Origin: an uncultured Bacteroidota bacterium
GTDB lineage: Bacteria; Bacteroidota; Bacteroidia; Chitinophagales; Chitinophagaceae
Assembly: GCA_903906365.1 (NCBI GenBank)
Contig: CAIVKC010000067.1
Location: forward strand, 1 to 64,000
DNA length: 64,000 bases
Direction: 5' to 3'
Positions within the stretch are counted from its first letter, which is position 1. Each line of letters begins with the position of its first letter. The position numbers were made by a program, and so were the translations under genes. The notes beneath the pieces are model-generated. The model was not told where the DNA came from, ran no database searches, and worked only from the letters and a program-made list of their open reading frames with translations. Positions 45,106-54,182 of the stretch are shown piece after piece.

Positions 45106-47232
45106 ATGAGTACTAAAAGGGCAATCGGGGAATTTAAAAACGTCAGTTACCTCTGGGATGATGCCAAGGCCGCTTCCTTACAGGGCAATGAAGTTGATCT
45201 GCTGGTCTACCGGTCCAACCTGCTGGGCGCCGATTTGAGGCTTACCAATTATGGGGGAGGCAATACTTCCTGCAAGGTGATGGCCAGCGATCCGCTGACG
45301 GGCAAACAAACGGAGGTCATGTGGGTGAAGGGAAGCGGCGGGGATCTGGGAACCATGAAAAAAAGCGGGCTGGCAGCCTTGTATATGGACCGGTTGCTGG
45401 CACTTAAAAATATTTATAAAGGACTCAGCACCGAGGACAGGATGGTTGAGCTGTTCAACCATTGTATCTACGACCTGGCTTCCAAGGCCCCTTCCATCGA
45501 TACGCCCCTTCACGGCTTCCTGCCTTTCAGGCACATCGATCACCTCCATCCGGACGCAGCCATCGCCATCGCAGCCTCCAGGGATGGCAAGGAGATCACA
45601 CATGCGCTTTTTGAAGGCAAAATTGGCTGGGTGGACTGGCAGCGGCCCGGCTTTGATCTGGGATTACAGCTGAAAGCCTGCCTGGATGAAAACCCGGGTA
45701 TACGGGGCATCATGCTGGGTTCACACGGTCTGTTCACCTGGGGTGACACGGCCTACGAAAGTTATCTCAATACACTGGAAGTAGTGGAACAATGCGCCCG
45801 GTACCTGGAAGAGCATTATGGAAAAAAAGGCCCGGTATTCGGCGGACTCAAGACTGCGCCGCTTGATGCGGCGCTCAGACAGCAGCAGGCAGCTGCCCTG
45901 GCCCCCTACCTGAGGGGATATTGTTCTTCCCATGCCAGGATGGTTGGCCATTTCAGCGATGATGACCGCGTACTGGAATTCATCGGTTCCCATGACCTCG
46001 ACAGGCTGGCACCGATGGGGACCAGCTGCCCGGATCATTTCCTCAGAACCAAAATCAGTCCGCTGGTACTTACCCTCTCCCCCCAGGAAGATCTCACCGA
46101 TGAGGGGGCACTGCGTCAAAAACTGGCCCCTCAGTTCGATCAGTACAGAAAGGGGTACCTGGATTATTATAACAGCTGCAAAAATGCCAATAGCCCTGCG
46201 GTCCGCGATCCCAACCCGGTGGTGATTCTATATCCGGGTGTGGGTATGTTTACCTTCGCAAAGGACAAACAGACTGCGAGGGTGGCAGCAGAGTTTTACA
46301 ACAACGCCATCAATGTCATGAAAGGGGCGGAAGCCATTTCTTCCTACACCTCCCTGCCCAGACAGGAGGCTTTCAATATAGAATACTGGCTGCTGGAAGA
46401 AGCCAAGCTGCAGCGGATGCCAAAGCCCAAGGCGCTCAGCGGACTGATCGCGCTGGTCACCGGCAGTGCGGGAGGCATCGGAAAGGCCATTGCCAAAAAA
46501 ATGGCAGCAGAAGGCGCCTGCGTGGTCATCAATGACAATGATGCCCAAAGGCTGCAGTCCGCACAGGCAGAATTTGAAAAACAGTTTGGAACAGATGCCT
46601 TTATTGCAGAACCCCTCGACGTAACCGACAGCTCGGCCATCCGCCGGGTATTTCAGCGGGCCTCCTTTTGTTTTGGCGGAATAGACATCGTTGTAAACTG
46701 CGCGGGAATTTCCATTTCAAAACCCCTGGAAGAGCATACTGAAAAAGACTGGGATCTGCTTTATGACATTTTAGTGAAGGGCCAGTTTCTGGTTACCCAG
46801 CAGGGGGTGGACATCATGCGCAAACAACAAAGGGGCGGCGATATCATCAATATCGTGAGTAAAAATGCGCTGGTCAGCGGCCCCAATAATGCAGCCTACG
46901 GTTCAGCCAAGGCAGCCCAGCTGCACTTAAGCAGGCTCAATGCGGCAGAACTAGGGAAGGACCGGATTCGTGTCAATGTGGTTAATCCCGACGCGGTGAT
47001 CTCCGACAGTAAGATATGGGCCGGAGCCTGGGCGGAGGGACGTGCAAAAGCCTATGGAGTCACGGTAGTAGAGCTGCCTGCCTATTATGCCAAACGCACG
47101 CTGCTTCATGAAATCATCCTGCCCGATGATATTGCCAATGCCTGCTTTGCCTTTGTGGGCGGATTGCTGGGTAAATCCACGGGCAATGTCCTCAATGTGG
47201 ACGGAGGGGTAGCTATGGCATTTGTACGTTGA
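45106..47232 (+). CDS. Bifunctional rhamnulose-1-phosphate aldolase/short-chain dehydrogenase
   Basis: 708 residues, a fusion of two enzymes. Residues 1-435 are a class II aldolase (PFRHIDHLHPDAAI zinc-binding His pair, GSHGLFTWG third His), which splits rhamnulose 1-phosphate into DHAP and L-lactaldehyde. Residues about 440-708 are an SDR (TGSAGGIGK, VNCAGIS, YGSAKAAQ) that handles lactaldehyde, either oxidising it to lactate or reducing it to propanediol. This arrangement is a known family (rhamnulose-1-phosphate aldolase/alcohol dehydrogenase). It sits between rhaT and rhaM in the operon. Confidence 0.94.
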   Translation: MSTKRAIGEFKNVSYLWDDAKAASLQGNEVDLLVYRSNLLGADLRLTNYGGGNTSCKVMASDPLTGKQTEVMWVKGSGGDLGTMKKSGLAALYMDRLLALKNIYKGLSTEDRMVELFNHCIYDLASKAPSIDTPLHGFLPFRHIDHLHPDAAIAIAASRDGKEITHALFEGKIGWVDWQRPGFDLGLQLKACLDENPGIRGIMLGSHGLFTWGDTAYESYLNTLEVVEQCARYLEEHYGKKGPVFGGLKTAPLDAALRQQQAAALAPYLRGYCSSHARMVGHFSDDDRVLEFIGSHDLDRLAPMGTSCPDHFLRTKISPLVLTLSPQEDLTDEGALRQKLAPQFDQYRKGYLDYYNSCKNANSPAVRDPNPVVILYPGVGMFTFAKDKQTARVAAEFYNNAINVMKGAEAISSYTSLPRQEAFNIEYWLLEEAKLQRMPKPKALSGLIALVTGSAGGIGKAIAKKMAAEGACVVINDNDAQRLQSAQAEFEKQFGTDAFIAEPLDVTDSSAIRRVFQRASFCFGGIDIVVNCAGISISKPLEEHTEKDWDLLYDILVKGQFLVTQQGVDIMRKQQRGGDIINIVSKNALVSGPNNAAYGSAKAAQLHLSRLNAAELGKDRIRVNVVNPDAVISDSKIWAGAWAEGRAKAYGVTVVELPAYYAKRTLLHEIILPDDIANACFAFVGGLLGKSTGNVLNVDGGVAMAFVR

Positions 47233-47312
47233 TATTTCGACCTGCACCCCGGCCCTCGGGCGGGCCTCAGGAACAATAAGTCATCTTTGAAACCCCCTAC
47301 AATGAAAAACTC

Positions 47313-47627
47313 ATGAAACGGATTGCCTTTAAAATGAAACTCAACACCGGCAATGAGGCGGAATACATGCGCAGGCATGATGCCATTTGGGAGGACCTGC
47401 AATCCCTGCTCCACGATAAAGGCATCCGCGATTATTCCATTTTTTTAGACCGCCAGACAGGGGATTTGTTTGCCACCCTCCAACTGGAAAACCCCTCCGT
47501 ACTCGATGAACTGGCCCGGGAGCCGGTCATGAAAAAATGGTGGGCCTTTATGAAAGATTTGATGGAATGCAACCCGGACAACTCTCCGGTCAGCCGGCCG
47601 CTGGAACAAATATTTTACCTGCCATAA
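47313..47627 (+). CDS. rhaM: L-rhamnose mutarotase
   Basis: 104 residues matching RhaM: RIAFKMKLNTGNEAEYMRRHDAIWEDL at the start, GIRDYSIFLD, then EPVMKKWWAFMKDLMEC. The His and Trp-Trp residues typical of the family are present. It interconverts the anomers of rhamnose, feeding the isomerase whose gene begins 13 nt downstream. Confidence 0.95.
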   Translation: MKRIAFKMKLNTGNEAEYMRRHDAIWEDLQSLLHDKGIRDYSIFLDRQTGDLFATLQLENPSVLDELAREPVMKKWWAFMKDLMECNPDNSPVSRPLEQIFYLP

Positions 47628-47639
47628 AAACCTTGCAAC

Positions 47640-48914
47640 ATGCTTTTTGAAAAAAACAGGATTACAGACTATAACCAACCCTTACTGGCCGCGCACCGGC
47701 GGCGGCTGGCCGCCCTGACTGCAGAGACCCCCGCTGCCCCGGGGATCCTGGACAAACTGGTCCGCTTCCAGGTTGCCATACCCTCCTGGGCGCTGGGAAC
47801 AGGAGGCACCCGTTTTGGCCGTTTCCCCGGCGGGGGTGAACCGCGCAACCTGATCGAAAAAATGGAAGACATCGGACTGCTGCACGCCCTCACCCGGTCA
47901 GCAGGCGCCATATCCCTGCACATTCCCTGGGATATTCCCGAGGATACGATGCATATCCGGTCGCTGGCTGCATCCCTGGGACTACGCTTTGATGCCATGA
48001 ATTCAAATACCTTCCAGGACCAGCCGGAACAGACCCTGAGTTATAAGTTCGGCTCCCTGCAGCATGTGCGGCCTGAAATCCGCAGGCAGGCCATTGATCA
48101 CAACCTGGAAGTGATTCAGTATGGCATCGGCCTGGGATCCAATTCCATCAATGTATGGTTGAGTGACGGTTCCTGTTTCCCCGGTCAGCTGAATTTCAGA
48201 AAGGCCTTTGAAAATACCCTGGAAAGTCTGCGGGAGATCTATGCGTCCCTGCCCCAGGGATGGAAGATGTTTGTTGAATACAAAGCCTTTGAACCTAATT
48301 TTTATTCCATGACTGTTGGCGACTGGGGTCAGTCACTGCTCTATGCAAACAAACTGGGTCCCAAAGCCTATACACTGGTGGACCTGGGACACCACCTGCC
48401 CAATGCCAATATCGAACAGATTGTCTCCTTGTTGATGATGGAAGGCAAGCTGGGTGGTTTTCATTTCAACGACAGCAAATACGGAGATGATGACCTTACT
48501 GTGGGCAGCATCAAGCCTTACCAGTTATTTCTGATATTCAACGAACTGGTCGAAGGCATGGACGACTTGGGAATGGATCACGCCAGCGGGCTTGGCTGGA
48601 TGATAGACGCCTCCCACAATGTCAAGGATCCACTCGAGGACCTGCTGCAATCCCTGGAGGCCATTATGATCAGTTATGCACAGGCCCTGCTGGTCGACCG
48701 CACCGCATTGTCCGCAGCACGCCAGGACAATGATGTGGTAAGGGCCCAGGAAATCCTGCAACATGCCTTCAGAACCGATGTCAGGCCACTGGTCGCGGAG
48801 GCCCGCTTAAGGGATGGCGGCGCGCTGGATCCGCTGGGACTCTACCGCATGGCCGGTGTCAGGAAAAACCTGATTGCCGCCAGGGGAATGCGGACCATTA
48901 CCACCGGCCTGTAA
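47640..48914 (+). CDS. rhaI: L-rhamnose isomerase, Pseudomonas stutzeri type
   Basis: 424 residues, TIM-barrel isomerase of the RhaI type, distinct from enteric RhaA. Matching segments: AIPSWALGTGGTRFGRFPGGGEPR, ISLHIPWD, FDAMNSNTFQD, VDLGHH and GGFHFNDSKYGDDDL, which provide the divalent-metal ligands. It converts L-rhamnose to L-rhamnulose and members of the group also act on other aldoses. The next gene is the kinase. Confidence 0.93.
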   Translation: MLFEKNRITDYNQPLLAAHRRRLAALTAETPAAPGILDKLVRFQVAIPSWALGTGGTRFGRFPGGGEPRNLIEKMEDIGLLHALTRSAGAISLHIPWDIPEDTMHIRSLAASLGLRFDAMNSNTFQDQPEQTLSYKFGSLQHVRPEIRRQAIDHNLEVIQYGIGLGSNSINVWLSDGSCFPGQLNFRKAFENTLESLREIYASLPQGWKMFVEYKAFEPNFYSMTVGDWGQSLLYANKLGPKAYTLVDLGHHLPNANIEQIVSLLMMEGKLGGFHFNDSKYGDDDLTVGSIKPYQLFLIFNELVEGMDDLGMDHASGLGWMIDASHNVKDPLEDLLQSLEAIMISYAQALLVDRTALSAARQDNDVVRAQEILQHAFRTDVRPLVAEARLRDGGALDPLGLYRMAGVRKNLIAARGMRTITTGL

Positions 48915-48954
48915 TTTACCGGCGTTTACCACCGAACCATAAAAATTTTCTCCT

Positions 48955-50289
48955 ATGCCCCTGCCAGTGATACTCATCTTCGATGTAGGCAAAACCAATA
49001 AAAAGACCCTGTTGTTTGACCGGCAATACCGGCTTATTGATGAGCGTTGCGAACAACTCCCGGAAATAACCGATGAAGACGGCTTTCCCTGCGAGGACGT
49101 CCAGGCACTAACGGCCCGGATCAAAAATTCCTTCCGGATAATACTGGAGGACCCTCGTTTTGAGGTAAAGGCGGTGAATTTTACCGCCTACGGGGCCAGC
49201 TTTGTCTACCTTGGAAAGGACGGGAGCGTCCTGACCCCGCTCTATAATTACCTGAAACCCTATCCGGCATGGCTCCAGGAAAAGCTCTACAGCAGTTACG
49301 GAGGTCCATTGGAATTCTCCCTCCGAACCGCTTCCCCGGTACTGGGCAGCCTTAACGCCGGCATGCAGCTCTACCGCCTCAAAATGGAAAAGCCGGAACT
49401 GTTTGCCTCCATCCGCGTTGCCCTTCACCTGCCGCAGTATCTTTCCTATATACTCACCGGTCTGGTGGCTACGGATATCACCAGCATTGGCTGCCACACC
49501 CACCTATGGGATTTTCCCAGGAGGGCTTACCACGACTGGGTTACTAAGGAAGGGCTGGAAGAAAAGTTCGCGCCCATTACCCCCTGTGATGCCGCAGTCC
49601 CCCTCCAGTATCTGGGAAAAACCCTGGCGGCCGGCTATGGCATGCATGACAGCTCCTCAGCACTCATACCCTACCTGGCTTGCTTCCAGGAACCTTTTAT
49701 CCTGCTTTCCACAGGGACCTGGTGCATCAGTATGAATCCCTTTAATCACCACCCGCTGCAGGAACACGAACTGAAAAAGGATTGTCTCTGTTATCTCACC
49801 TATAAAGGGGTTCCGGTAAAAGCCTCCCGGCTATTTGGTGGATATGAACATGAACAACAGACCAAAAGGCTGGCAGTTCACTTTCATACATCCGAAGACT
49901 ATTACAAGCAAATTGCCTTTACCCAGCCGCGGGTTCAAGAGGGTTCCCGGCAAAGCGGCAGGGAACCTTCCCTGGTAGGTCATGCCCAAAAAGACTATTG
50001 CGGCCTGGATAGTTATGAACAGGCCTACTCACAGCTGATGGAAGATATCGTGTCGGCACAGGTGCAGAGCACCGGTCTTGTCCTGGAGAACGGACCGGTA
50101 AGGCGGATTTTTGTGGATGGGGGTTTCAGTGCCAACCCCCTGTTCCTGGGCTTGCTCCGTCAGGCCTTTAAGGACCTGGAGGTTTTATCCGCCACCGTTT
50201 CCCAGGCAACTGCACTGGGTGCTGCCCTTGCGATGCATAGCCACTGGAATGACCTGCCCATACCGGAGGGGCTGATTGAATTGAAATGA
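48955..50289 (+). CDS. FGGY-family carbohydrate kinase, rhamnulokinase role
   Basis: 444 residues of the FGGY family. The ATP phosphate-1 motif DVGKTNKKTLLFD is at 8-20. The phosphate-2/adenosine-binding region is IFVDGGFSANP with ALGAALAM near the end. Motif GTWCISMNP matches the hydrolase-like core. It is shorter than enteric RhaB (489) and belongs to a distinct group. Since the operon otherwise lacks a kinase, phosphorylation of rhamnulose is the logical role. It is the last gene of the operon. Confidence 0.88.
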   Translation: MPLPVILIFDVGKTNKKTLLFDRQYRLIDERCEQLPEITDEDGFPCEDVQALTARIKNSFRIILEDPRFEVKAVNFTAYGASFVYLGKDGSVLTPLYNYLKPYPAWLQEKLYSSYGGPLEFSLRTASPVLGSLNAGMQLYRLKMEKPELFASIRVALHLPQYLSYILTGLVATDITSIGCHTHLWDFPRRAYHDWVTKEGLEEKFAPITPCDAAVPLQYLGKTLAAGYGMHDSSSALIPYLACFQEPFILLSTGTWCISMNPFNHHPLQEHELKKDCLCYLTYKGVPVKASRLFGGYEHEQQTKRLAVHFHTSEDYYKQIAFTQPRVQEGSRQSGREPSLVGHAQKDYCGLDSYEQAYSQLMEDIVSAQVQSTGLVLENGPVRRIFVDGGFSANPLFLGLLRQAFKDLEVLSATVSQATALGAALAMHSHWNDLPIPEGLIELK

Positions 50290-50416
50290 GACAGCACCAG
50301 GGTTGAACCGTTGAAAGGGAATGTTTACCCAAATGCCTGCGTTAGCTGGACGGAGTTAAATACCCAGCACTTGGTATCGGATAAACGGTAGGCCGCTAAC
50401 ATCCTACTTTAGGTTA

Positions 50417-51337
50417 TCACTGTTTTTGTTTTTTGAGGGTGAAAATTCGGAAAATATTAAACCCGAAATAGATATCCCCCCTACCCCAGCTACCCGTAGA
50501 AGCACTCACCCCCGGAATATTCTGAGCATTAAACTGGGATTCGGTCATACTCTGCGAGTTGCTAAAAACAAGCTGGAAGACATGGCCCCCTGTTTCAATA
50601 TCCCATCCAATGGACCAGGAATTATAAATACTCACAGAAACAACCTGGTTAGCAGGGAGGTAGTTGTATTCGGCTTCTAGGGCCATTCGCCTCGTAAATT
50701 TAAAGCGCGCCCCCATTGAAAGTGCAAGAAGGTCATTTTTATCCACGGCTGCAGGCGTCAGGTTAAAGTGCAGCCAAGTGGGTACAAGTTGCAAGGATAA
50801 TCTGCTGCTGAATTTTCTGGCTATCAAAAGCTGGGTAACAAAGGAGGTCCGGTATTTTATATTCAGGAAGGAATCCACTTCTTTTGGAATATGTTGAGAG
50901 TAATTGGAAGCGACCGATAGCAGGCTAACACTCACCGGCATTTCCCCGGCATCTTCGGTTTGCCGAAGCAGTTTATATTTTAGATAACCGTCAAAGGTCT
51001 TCAAATAGGAACTCCGTCCAATGCCAACGGTAAACCGGTCGGTGATACCGAATTCAAATCCAAGGCGCAGATTGGCATTGTCCAATCCAAAAAAATTATA
51101 GCTACCGCTATTGATTTGCCCGAACCGGTGCTGGATCAGGAAGTTCAAAGCCCCCTTGGCCGGGGCTTCCACCGTTTGGATGTTAACCAGTCGTGTTGCC
51201 TTGAAGGTAGCAGCTACAAAGGACTTTTGTACATGGAATCGCATGGAATCACTGAGCAGGGAAAGCAGCGGATTTTCCTGGGCCTGGGTAACGGAAACCA
51301 GAAGAAAACAGGTAATAAGGATTAGGGTATACTTCAT
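50417..51337 (-). CDS. DUF5777 family outer-membrane barrel protein
   Basis: 306 residues from the ATG at about 51337, which opens a clear signal peptide (YTLILITCFLLVSVTQAQ). A TTG 10 codons upstream is less likely. The mature protein is beta-barrel-like, with ALNFLIQHRFGQINSGSYNFFGLDNANLRLGFEFGITDRFTVGIGR typical of DUF5777. Its gene starts 11 nt after the YceI gene and is the last of the six-gene operon. The family's function is unknown. Confidence 0.85.
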   Translation of the reverse strand: MKYTLILITCFLLVSVTQAQENPLLSLLSDSMRFHVQKSFVAATFKATRLVNIQTVEAPAKGALNFLIQHRFGQINSGSYNFFGLDNANLRLGFEFGITDRFTVGIGRSSYLKTFDGYLKYKLLRQTEDAGEMPVSVSLLSVASNYSQHIPKEVDSFLNIKYRTSFVTQLLIARKFSSRLSLQLVPTWLHFNLTPAAVDKNDLLALSMGARFKFTRRMALEAEYNYLPANQVVSVSIYNSWSIGWDIETGGHVFQLVFSNSQSMTESQFNAQNIPGVSASTGSWGRGDIYFGFNIFRIFTLKKQKQ

Positions 51338-51348
51338 AGCTGAGTTGA

Positions 51349-51894
51349 TTATTTGGAAATAAGACAATTTACTTCTATCCGGATACGCAACTGCTTATCT
51401 ATTTTGTCCCGCACCAGAGAAGGGATGGAAATATTATAATCTTCCGGTCGGATTACAAACTCGGCAGTCCCCATCAGTCGGCCATTTTTGAGTTCAAGTG
51501 TAGCCGGCACTTCTATTTGTCTTGCTACTTGGTGCAACCGGAGCGTACCTACTACCATAACTTGATAGGCAGCTTCTTTGCCTGATGATATATTCCCCGT
51601 ATATATCCCGCTGAAAGTGGCTTTTGGATATTTATCGCTTTCCACGTAATTTTCGTTGAAATGCTCCTGCATCAGTTCTTTGGGGAAAATAAATCCTTTC
51701 AGCAGCACCATGAATGCCATGGTTTTTTGGGAAAGGTCAATGGCAGCATAGACCTGCTTGTTTTCTGCGCGGATATCTTCGAGCGGCGTTTTGGAATAAA
51801 AACCGATGAAACCCGTCCGGGTGGTATAGATCTGTGCGTATCCGGACCCGCTTGCCAGCAGGGTCAGTAGGAAAATATTTATGAGGCACTTCAT
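51349..51894 (-). CDS. Exported YceI-like protein
   Basis: 181 residues with a signal peptide (CLINIFLLTLLASGSGYAQ), so periplasmic. It is more divergent than the cytoplasmic YceI at 3.7 kb but keeps the pattern: RTGFIGFYSKTPLEDIRAENKQV, LMQEHFNENYVESDKYPKATF and a C-terminal EDYNISIPSLVRDKI. The family binds lipid or isoprenoid-quinone molecules in a lipocalin-like pocket. Its place between a haem c lipoprotein and a DUF5777 barrel suggests a carrier role in the envelope. Confidence 0.88.
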   Translation of the reverse strand: MKCLINIFLLTLLASGSGYAQIYTTRTGFIGFYSKTPLEDIRAENKQVYAAIDLSQKTMAFMVLLKGFIFPKELMQEHFNENYVESDKYPKATFSGIYTGNISSGKEAAYQVMVVGTLRLHQVARQIEVPATLELKNGRLMGTAEFVIRPEDYNISIPSLVRDKIDKQLRIRIEVNCLISK

Positions 51895-51909
51895 GTTGGG
51901 CGATTTGAA

Positions 51910-52308
51910 TTAATTATTGGGGGAACCGCTGTTTACCCAGTCAACAATTTTGTTGATTGTGCATGCATCCATCTTTGCCTGGCCATAAGGCATTCCCACA
52001 TATCCGGGATCATGGCGAATATTTCCGGCCAGTTTACCATTATCAGCCCATTTTTTCAGGGATACATAATTATCCAGGATAATACCCCCGCTTCCGGAGG
52101 AACTGCCTGTGCCATGGCAACTGTAACAATTGGATTGCAGAATGGGTACTACATTATTGGAGTAGGACATACCCGCAGTATCACAGGTCGAACCAGGAGG
52201 CGGGTTGGTGCCTGAGGATAGACTTTGAACGCTGCTTTTCGAACAACCCCAAAAGAGCAGGATGGAAGCAATGGCGATGACAATTGCGCGCAGATGGAAC
52301 CTTTTCAT
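51910..52308 (-). CDS. Haem c-type lipoprotein
   Basis: 132 residues with lipobox LLFWGC|S (Cys22). A Ser/Gly/Pro linker leads to a small cytochrome c domain with Cys61-Tyr-Ser-Cys64-His65, then Gly/Ser-rich GTGSSSGSGG and a probable axial Met in GMPYGQAKM. Such a compact haem lipoprotein resembles those seen fused to PSD1-type or planctomycetal proteins. It would sit on the membrane surface. The operon continues 15 nt later with the YceI gene. Confidence 0.9.
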   Translation of the reverse strand: MKRFHLRAIVIAIASILLFWGCSKSSVQSLSSGTNPPPGSTCDTAGMSYSNNVVPILQSNCYSCHGTGSSSGSGGIILDNYVSLKKWADNGKLAGNIRHDPGYVGMPYGQAKMDACTINKIVDWVNSGSPNN

Positions 52309-52326
52309 GGCTTGATTTTTTTATGA

Positions 52327-52743
52327 TTAGAACTTTTGTTGCATGATACAATCCACCATATTTACATCCAGCAGAAATCCGGTACACCGGCCTCTTACAG
52401 TAATGCTATCCCCTATCCCGAGAACCACCGATGAAGAGGATCTGGTGGGGAACATCTGGCAGCTAATATGGCCGGAACATCCCGTTGATAATTGACAGGC
52501 CCCTTCATCTGGGTTCCAGGAACAGATCCTGCCGCTGATCTCTAAAACTCTGCCCAGGCAAAGACTGTCTGCGGCAGGTTCATTGTGCAGGTATAACCTG
52601 TAAAGACCGTAGGCCGTATATACACCTGCCGGATTACGGCCCTCCACACCCTGGTGCGGCCGCATGATCCTGACATATAAATAAGTGACGAACAGAAAGC
52701 ACATAATGATCCCCGTCAGAAAAAATATAATTTTTTTCTTCAT
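52327..52743 (-). CDS. Membrane-anchored Cys-rich OB-fold (tRNA_anti-like) protein
   Basis: 138 residues with an N-terminal membrane segment (IIFFLTGIIMCFLFVTYLYV). The extracytoplasmic part has the pattern of the tRNA_anti-like OB-fold family: LGRVLEISGRI, and the signature VRGRCTGFLLDVNMVDCIM. Eight Cys are present (seven outside the membrane segment), more than usual, and could form disulfides or bind a ligand. It lies 20 nt after the barrel gene and 18 nt before the cytochrome gene. Confidence 0.8.
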   Translation of the reverse strand: MKKKIIFFLTGIIMCFLFVTYLYVRIMRPHQGVEGRNPAGVYTAYGLYRLYLHNEPAADSLCLGRVLEISGRICSWNPDEGACQLSTGCSGHISCQMFPTRSSSSVVLGIGDSITVRGRCTGFLLDVNMVDCIMQQKF

Positions 52744-52763
52744 ATAAGAAATTGTTGAAAATG

Positions 52764-54182
52764 TTAATTAAACCGACGGACGACCCCCAGATTCATGCCA
52801 GCGCTCATGATGGGCAGGCTTCCCGTACCCATACCTGCCAAGGGTATCCTCAGGAAAGGCTCCATCCGCAGGTCTGCTTTCCTGTTGATGGGATGTTGGT
52901 AGCCTGCACTGAAATTCAGTACAGAAAACCAGTATTGGGATGTATTATGATAGGCGTAGCTTTTTTGTTTGTCAACACCATAATAAAGGTAATTATAGGT
53001 ATATGATTCCCGGAACATGTAATAGGTAGACATTCCCATGGTGACAAACCAGCTGCCATGATCATGGGGAGTCAGGTTAAACCGCAGGTTCACCGGCAAC
53101 TCCAGCATATTACAGGTTCCGTTCACTTTTAACAGGTTTACATAGTTTAGAAACGCCACATTCTTGGTAGAAAAATATTCCCCTTTGGAATAGTATTTCT
53201 TGGAATCCAGGTATAATCCCGTTTCCAGGTTCCACCTTGGGGACAGGTGATAACCCAGCAGTATTCCCGCTGTGTAACCCGCACCCGTTAGCGATTGGAG
53301 TTTTACGGTACTGATGTCAGGAGAAACCATAACCCCTGCATACAGGAAACGCTTGTTGCTGTTCAAAGGTTGCAAATTCTTGGCCCCGCTACGGGGTGTT
53401 ACCGGGGTGATGATAGCTGACCCGGATGGTGAAAAAAGTTGCCCCTTGGAATTGGGAAGCAGCAGAGAGTCCAGGCAGCTGAATCCATGAGTTCCAATGG
53501 ACTGCAGCCGGGCATATTCAACTACGGCCACAGAGGTCTTGATGATTGCTCCTACAGGCAGCCTTCCTAACAGATCCCTGCTCATTCCGGCGGGCTCAGG
53601 CAGCACCAGGGAACTGCCTGCAGGTCGGTGCTGGGGTTTCTGTACTTCGATTCCTTGGCCGGGGGCCACCCTGACAGCAGCCGGACTGTTGTAGCCGGAG
53701 GGTCCTGCCGCCTGCCATGTCCGCACTTTTCCGGGCTTTATCCGGGAAATTGAGGCAGTAGGTAGATCGAGGCCCGGAGTGACAGGGAACTTCTCCCTGC
53801 CGGTCATAACTGGTCTTCCAGCCGGCAAGGCCGGTTTTTTTTGATCCCTCATGGCTTGGGAAGTGCCCTCGAGGGAAACGACGGACTGGGTTTGTTTAAG
53901 AGTCTGCTTTTCAGGTAAGCGCTTTAACGAAGGTTCTGCCTGGTGGCTTTGGGTATAATAACCAATGGCTCCAAAAATCAGTAATAGTAAGAGCCAGAAC
54001 CATCTGATGCCCCGGGTAGGCTGACCATACCGGAGATCGGGAGGTAATATAAGCGCTGTATCATCCTCTTCGTCCAGGGCCCGCCTTACTGCATCCCAGT
54101 CAGCACCCGCAGATTGGAGGGGATATTGTTCGGCAGCCCTTTTGAAGAGATCATCCAGCTCGTTATTACTCATATCTGACAT
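52764..54182 (-). CDS. Trans-envelope protein: cytoplasmic segment, inner-membrane helix, C-terminal barrel
   Basis: 472 residues. No signal peptide: residues 1-58 are soluble and charged (NELDDLFKRAAEQYP, DWDAVRRALDEEDD), residues 60-76 form one membrane helix (WFWLLLLLIFGAIGYY), about 80-280 form a Pro/Gly/Ser-rich linker, and about 285-472 look like an OMP beta-barrel-like domain ending in RRFN. The N-terminal region resembles the short cytoplasmic part encoded next to Bacteroidota ECF sigma factors. It overlaps the sigma gene by 13 nt, which suggests an anti-sigma-like role linked to an envelope-sensing domain. Confidence 0.75.
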   Translation of the reverse strand: MSDMSNNELDDLFKRAAEQYPLQSAGADWDAVRRALDEEDDTALILPPDLRYGQPTRGIRWFWLLLLLIFGAIGYYTQSHQAEPSLKRLPEKQTLKQTQSVVSLEGTSQAMRDQKKPALPAGRPVMTGREKFPVTPGLDLPTASISRIKPGKVRTWQAAGPSGYNSPAAVRVAPGQGIEVQKPQHRPAGSSLVLPEPAGMSRDLLGRLPVGAIIKTSVAVVEYARLQSIGTHGFSCLDSLLLPNSKGQLFSPSGSAIITPVTPRSGAKNLQPLNSNKRFLYAGVMVSPDISTVKLQSLTGAGYTAGILLGYHLSPRWNLETGLYLDSKKYYSKGEYFSTKNVAFLNYVNLLKVNGTCNMLELPVNLRFNLTPHDHGSWFVTMGMSTYYMFRESYTYNYLYYGVDKQKSYAYHNTSQYWFSVLNFSAGYQHPINRKADLRMEPFLRIPLAGMGTGSLPIMSAGMNLGVVRRFN

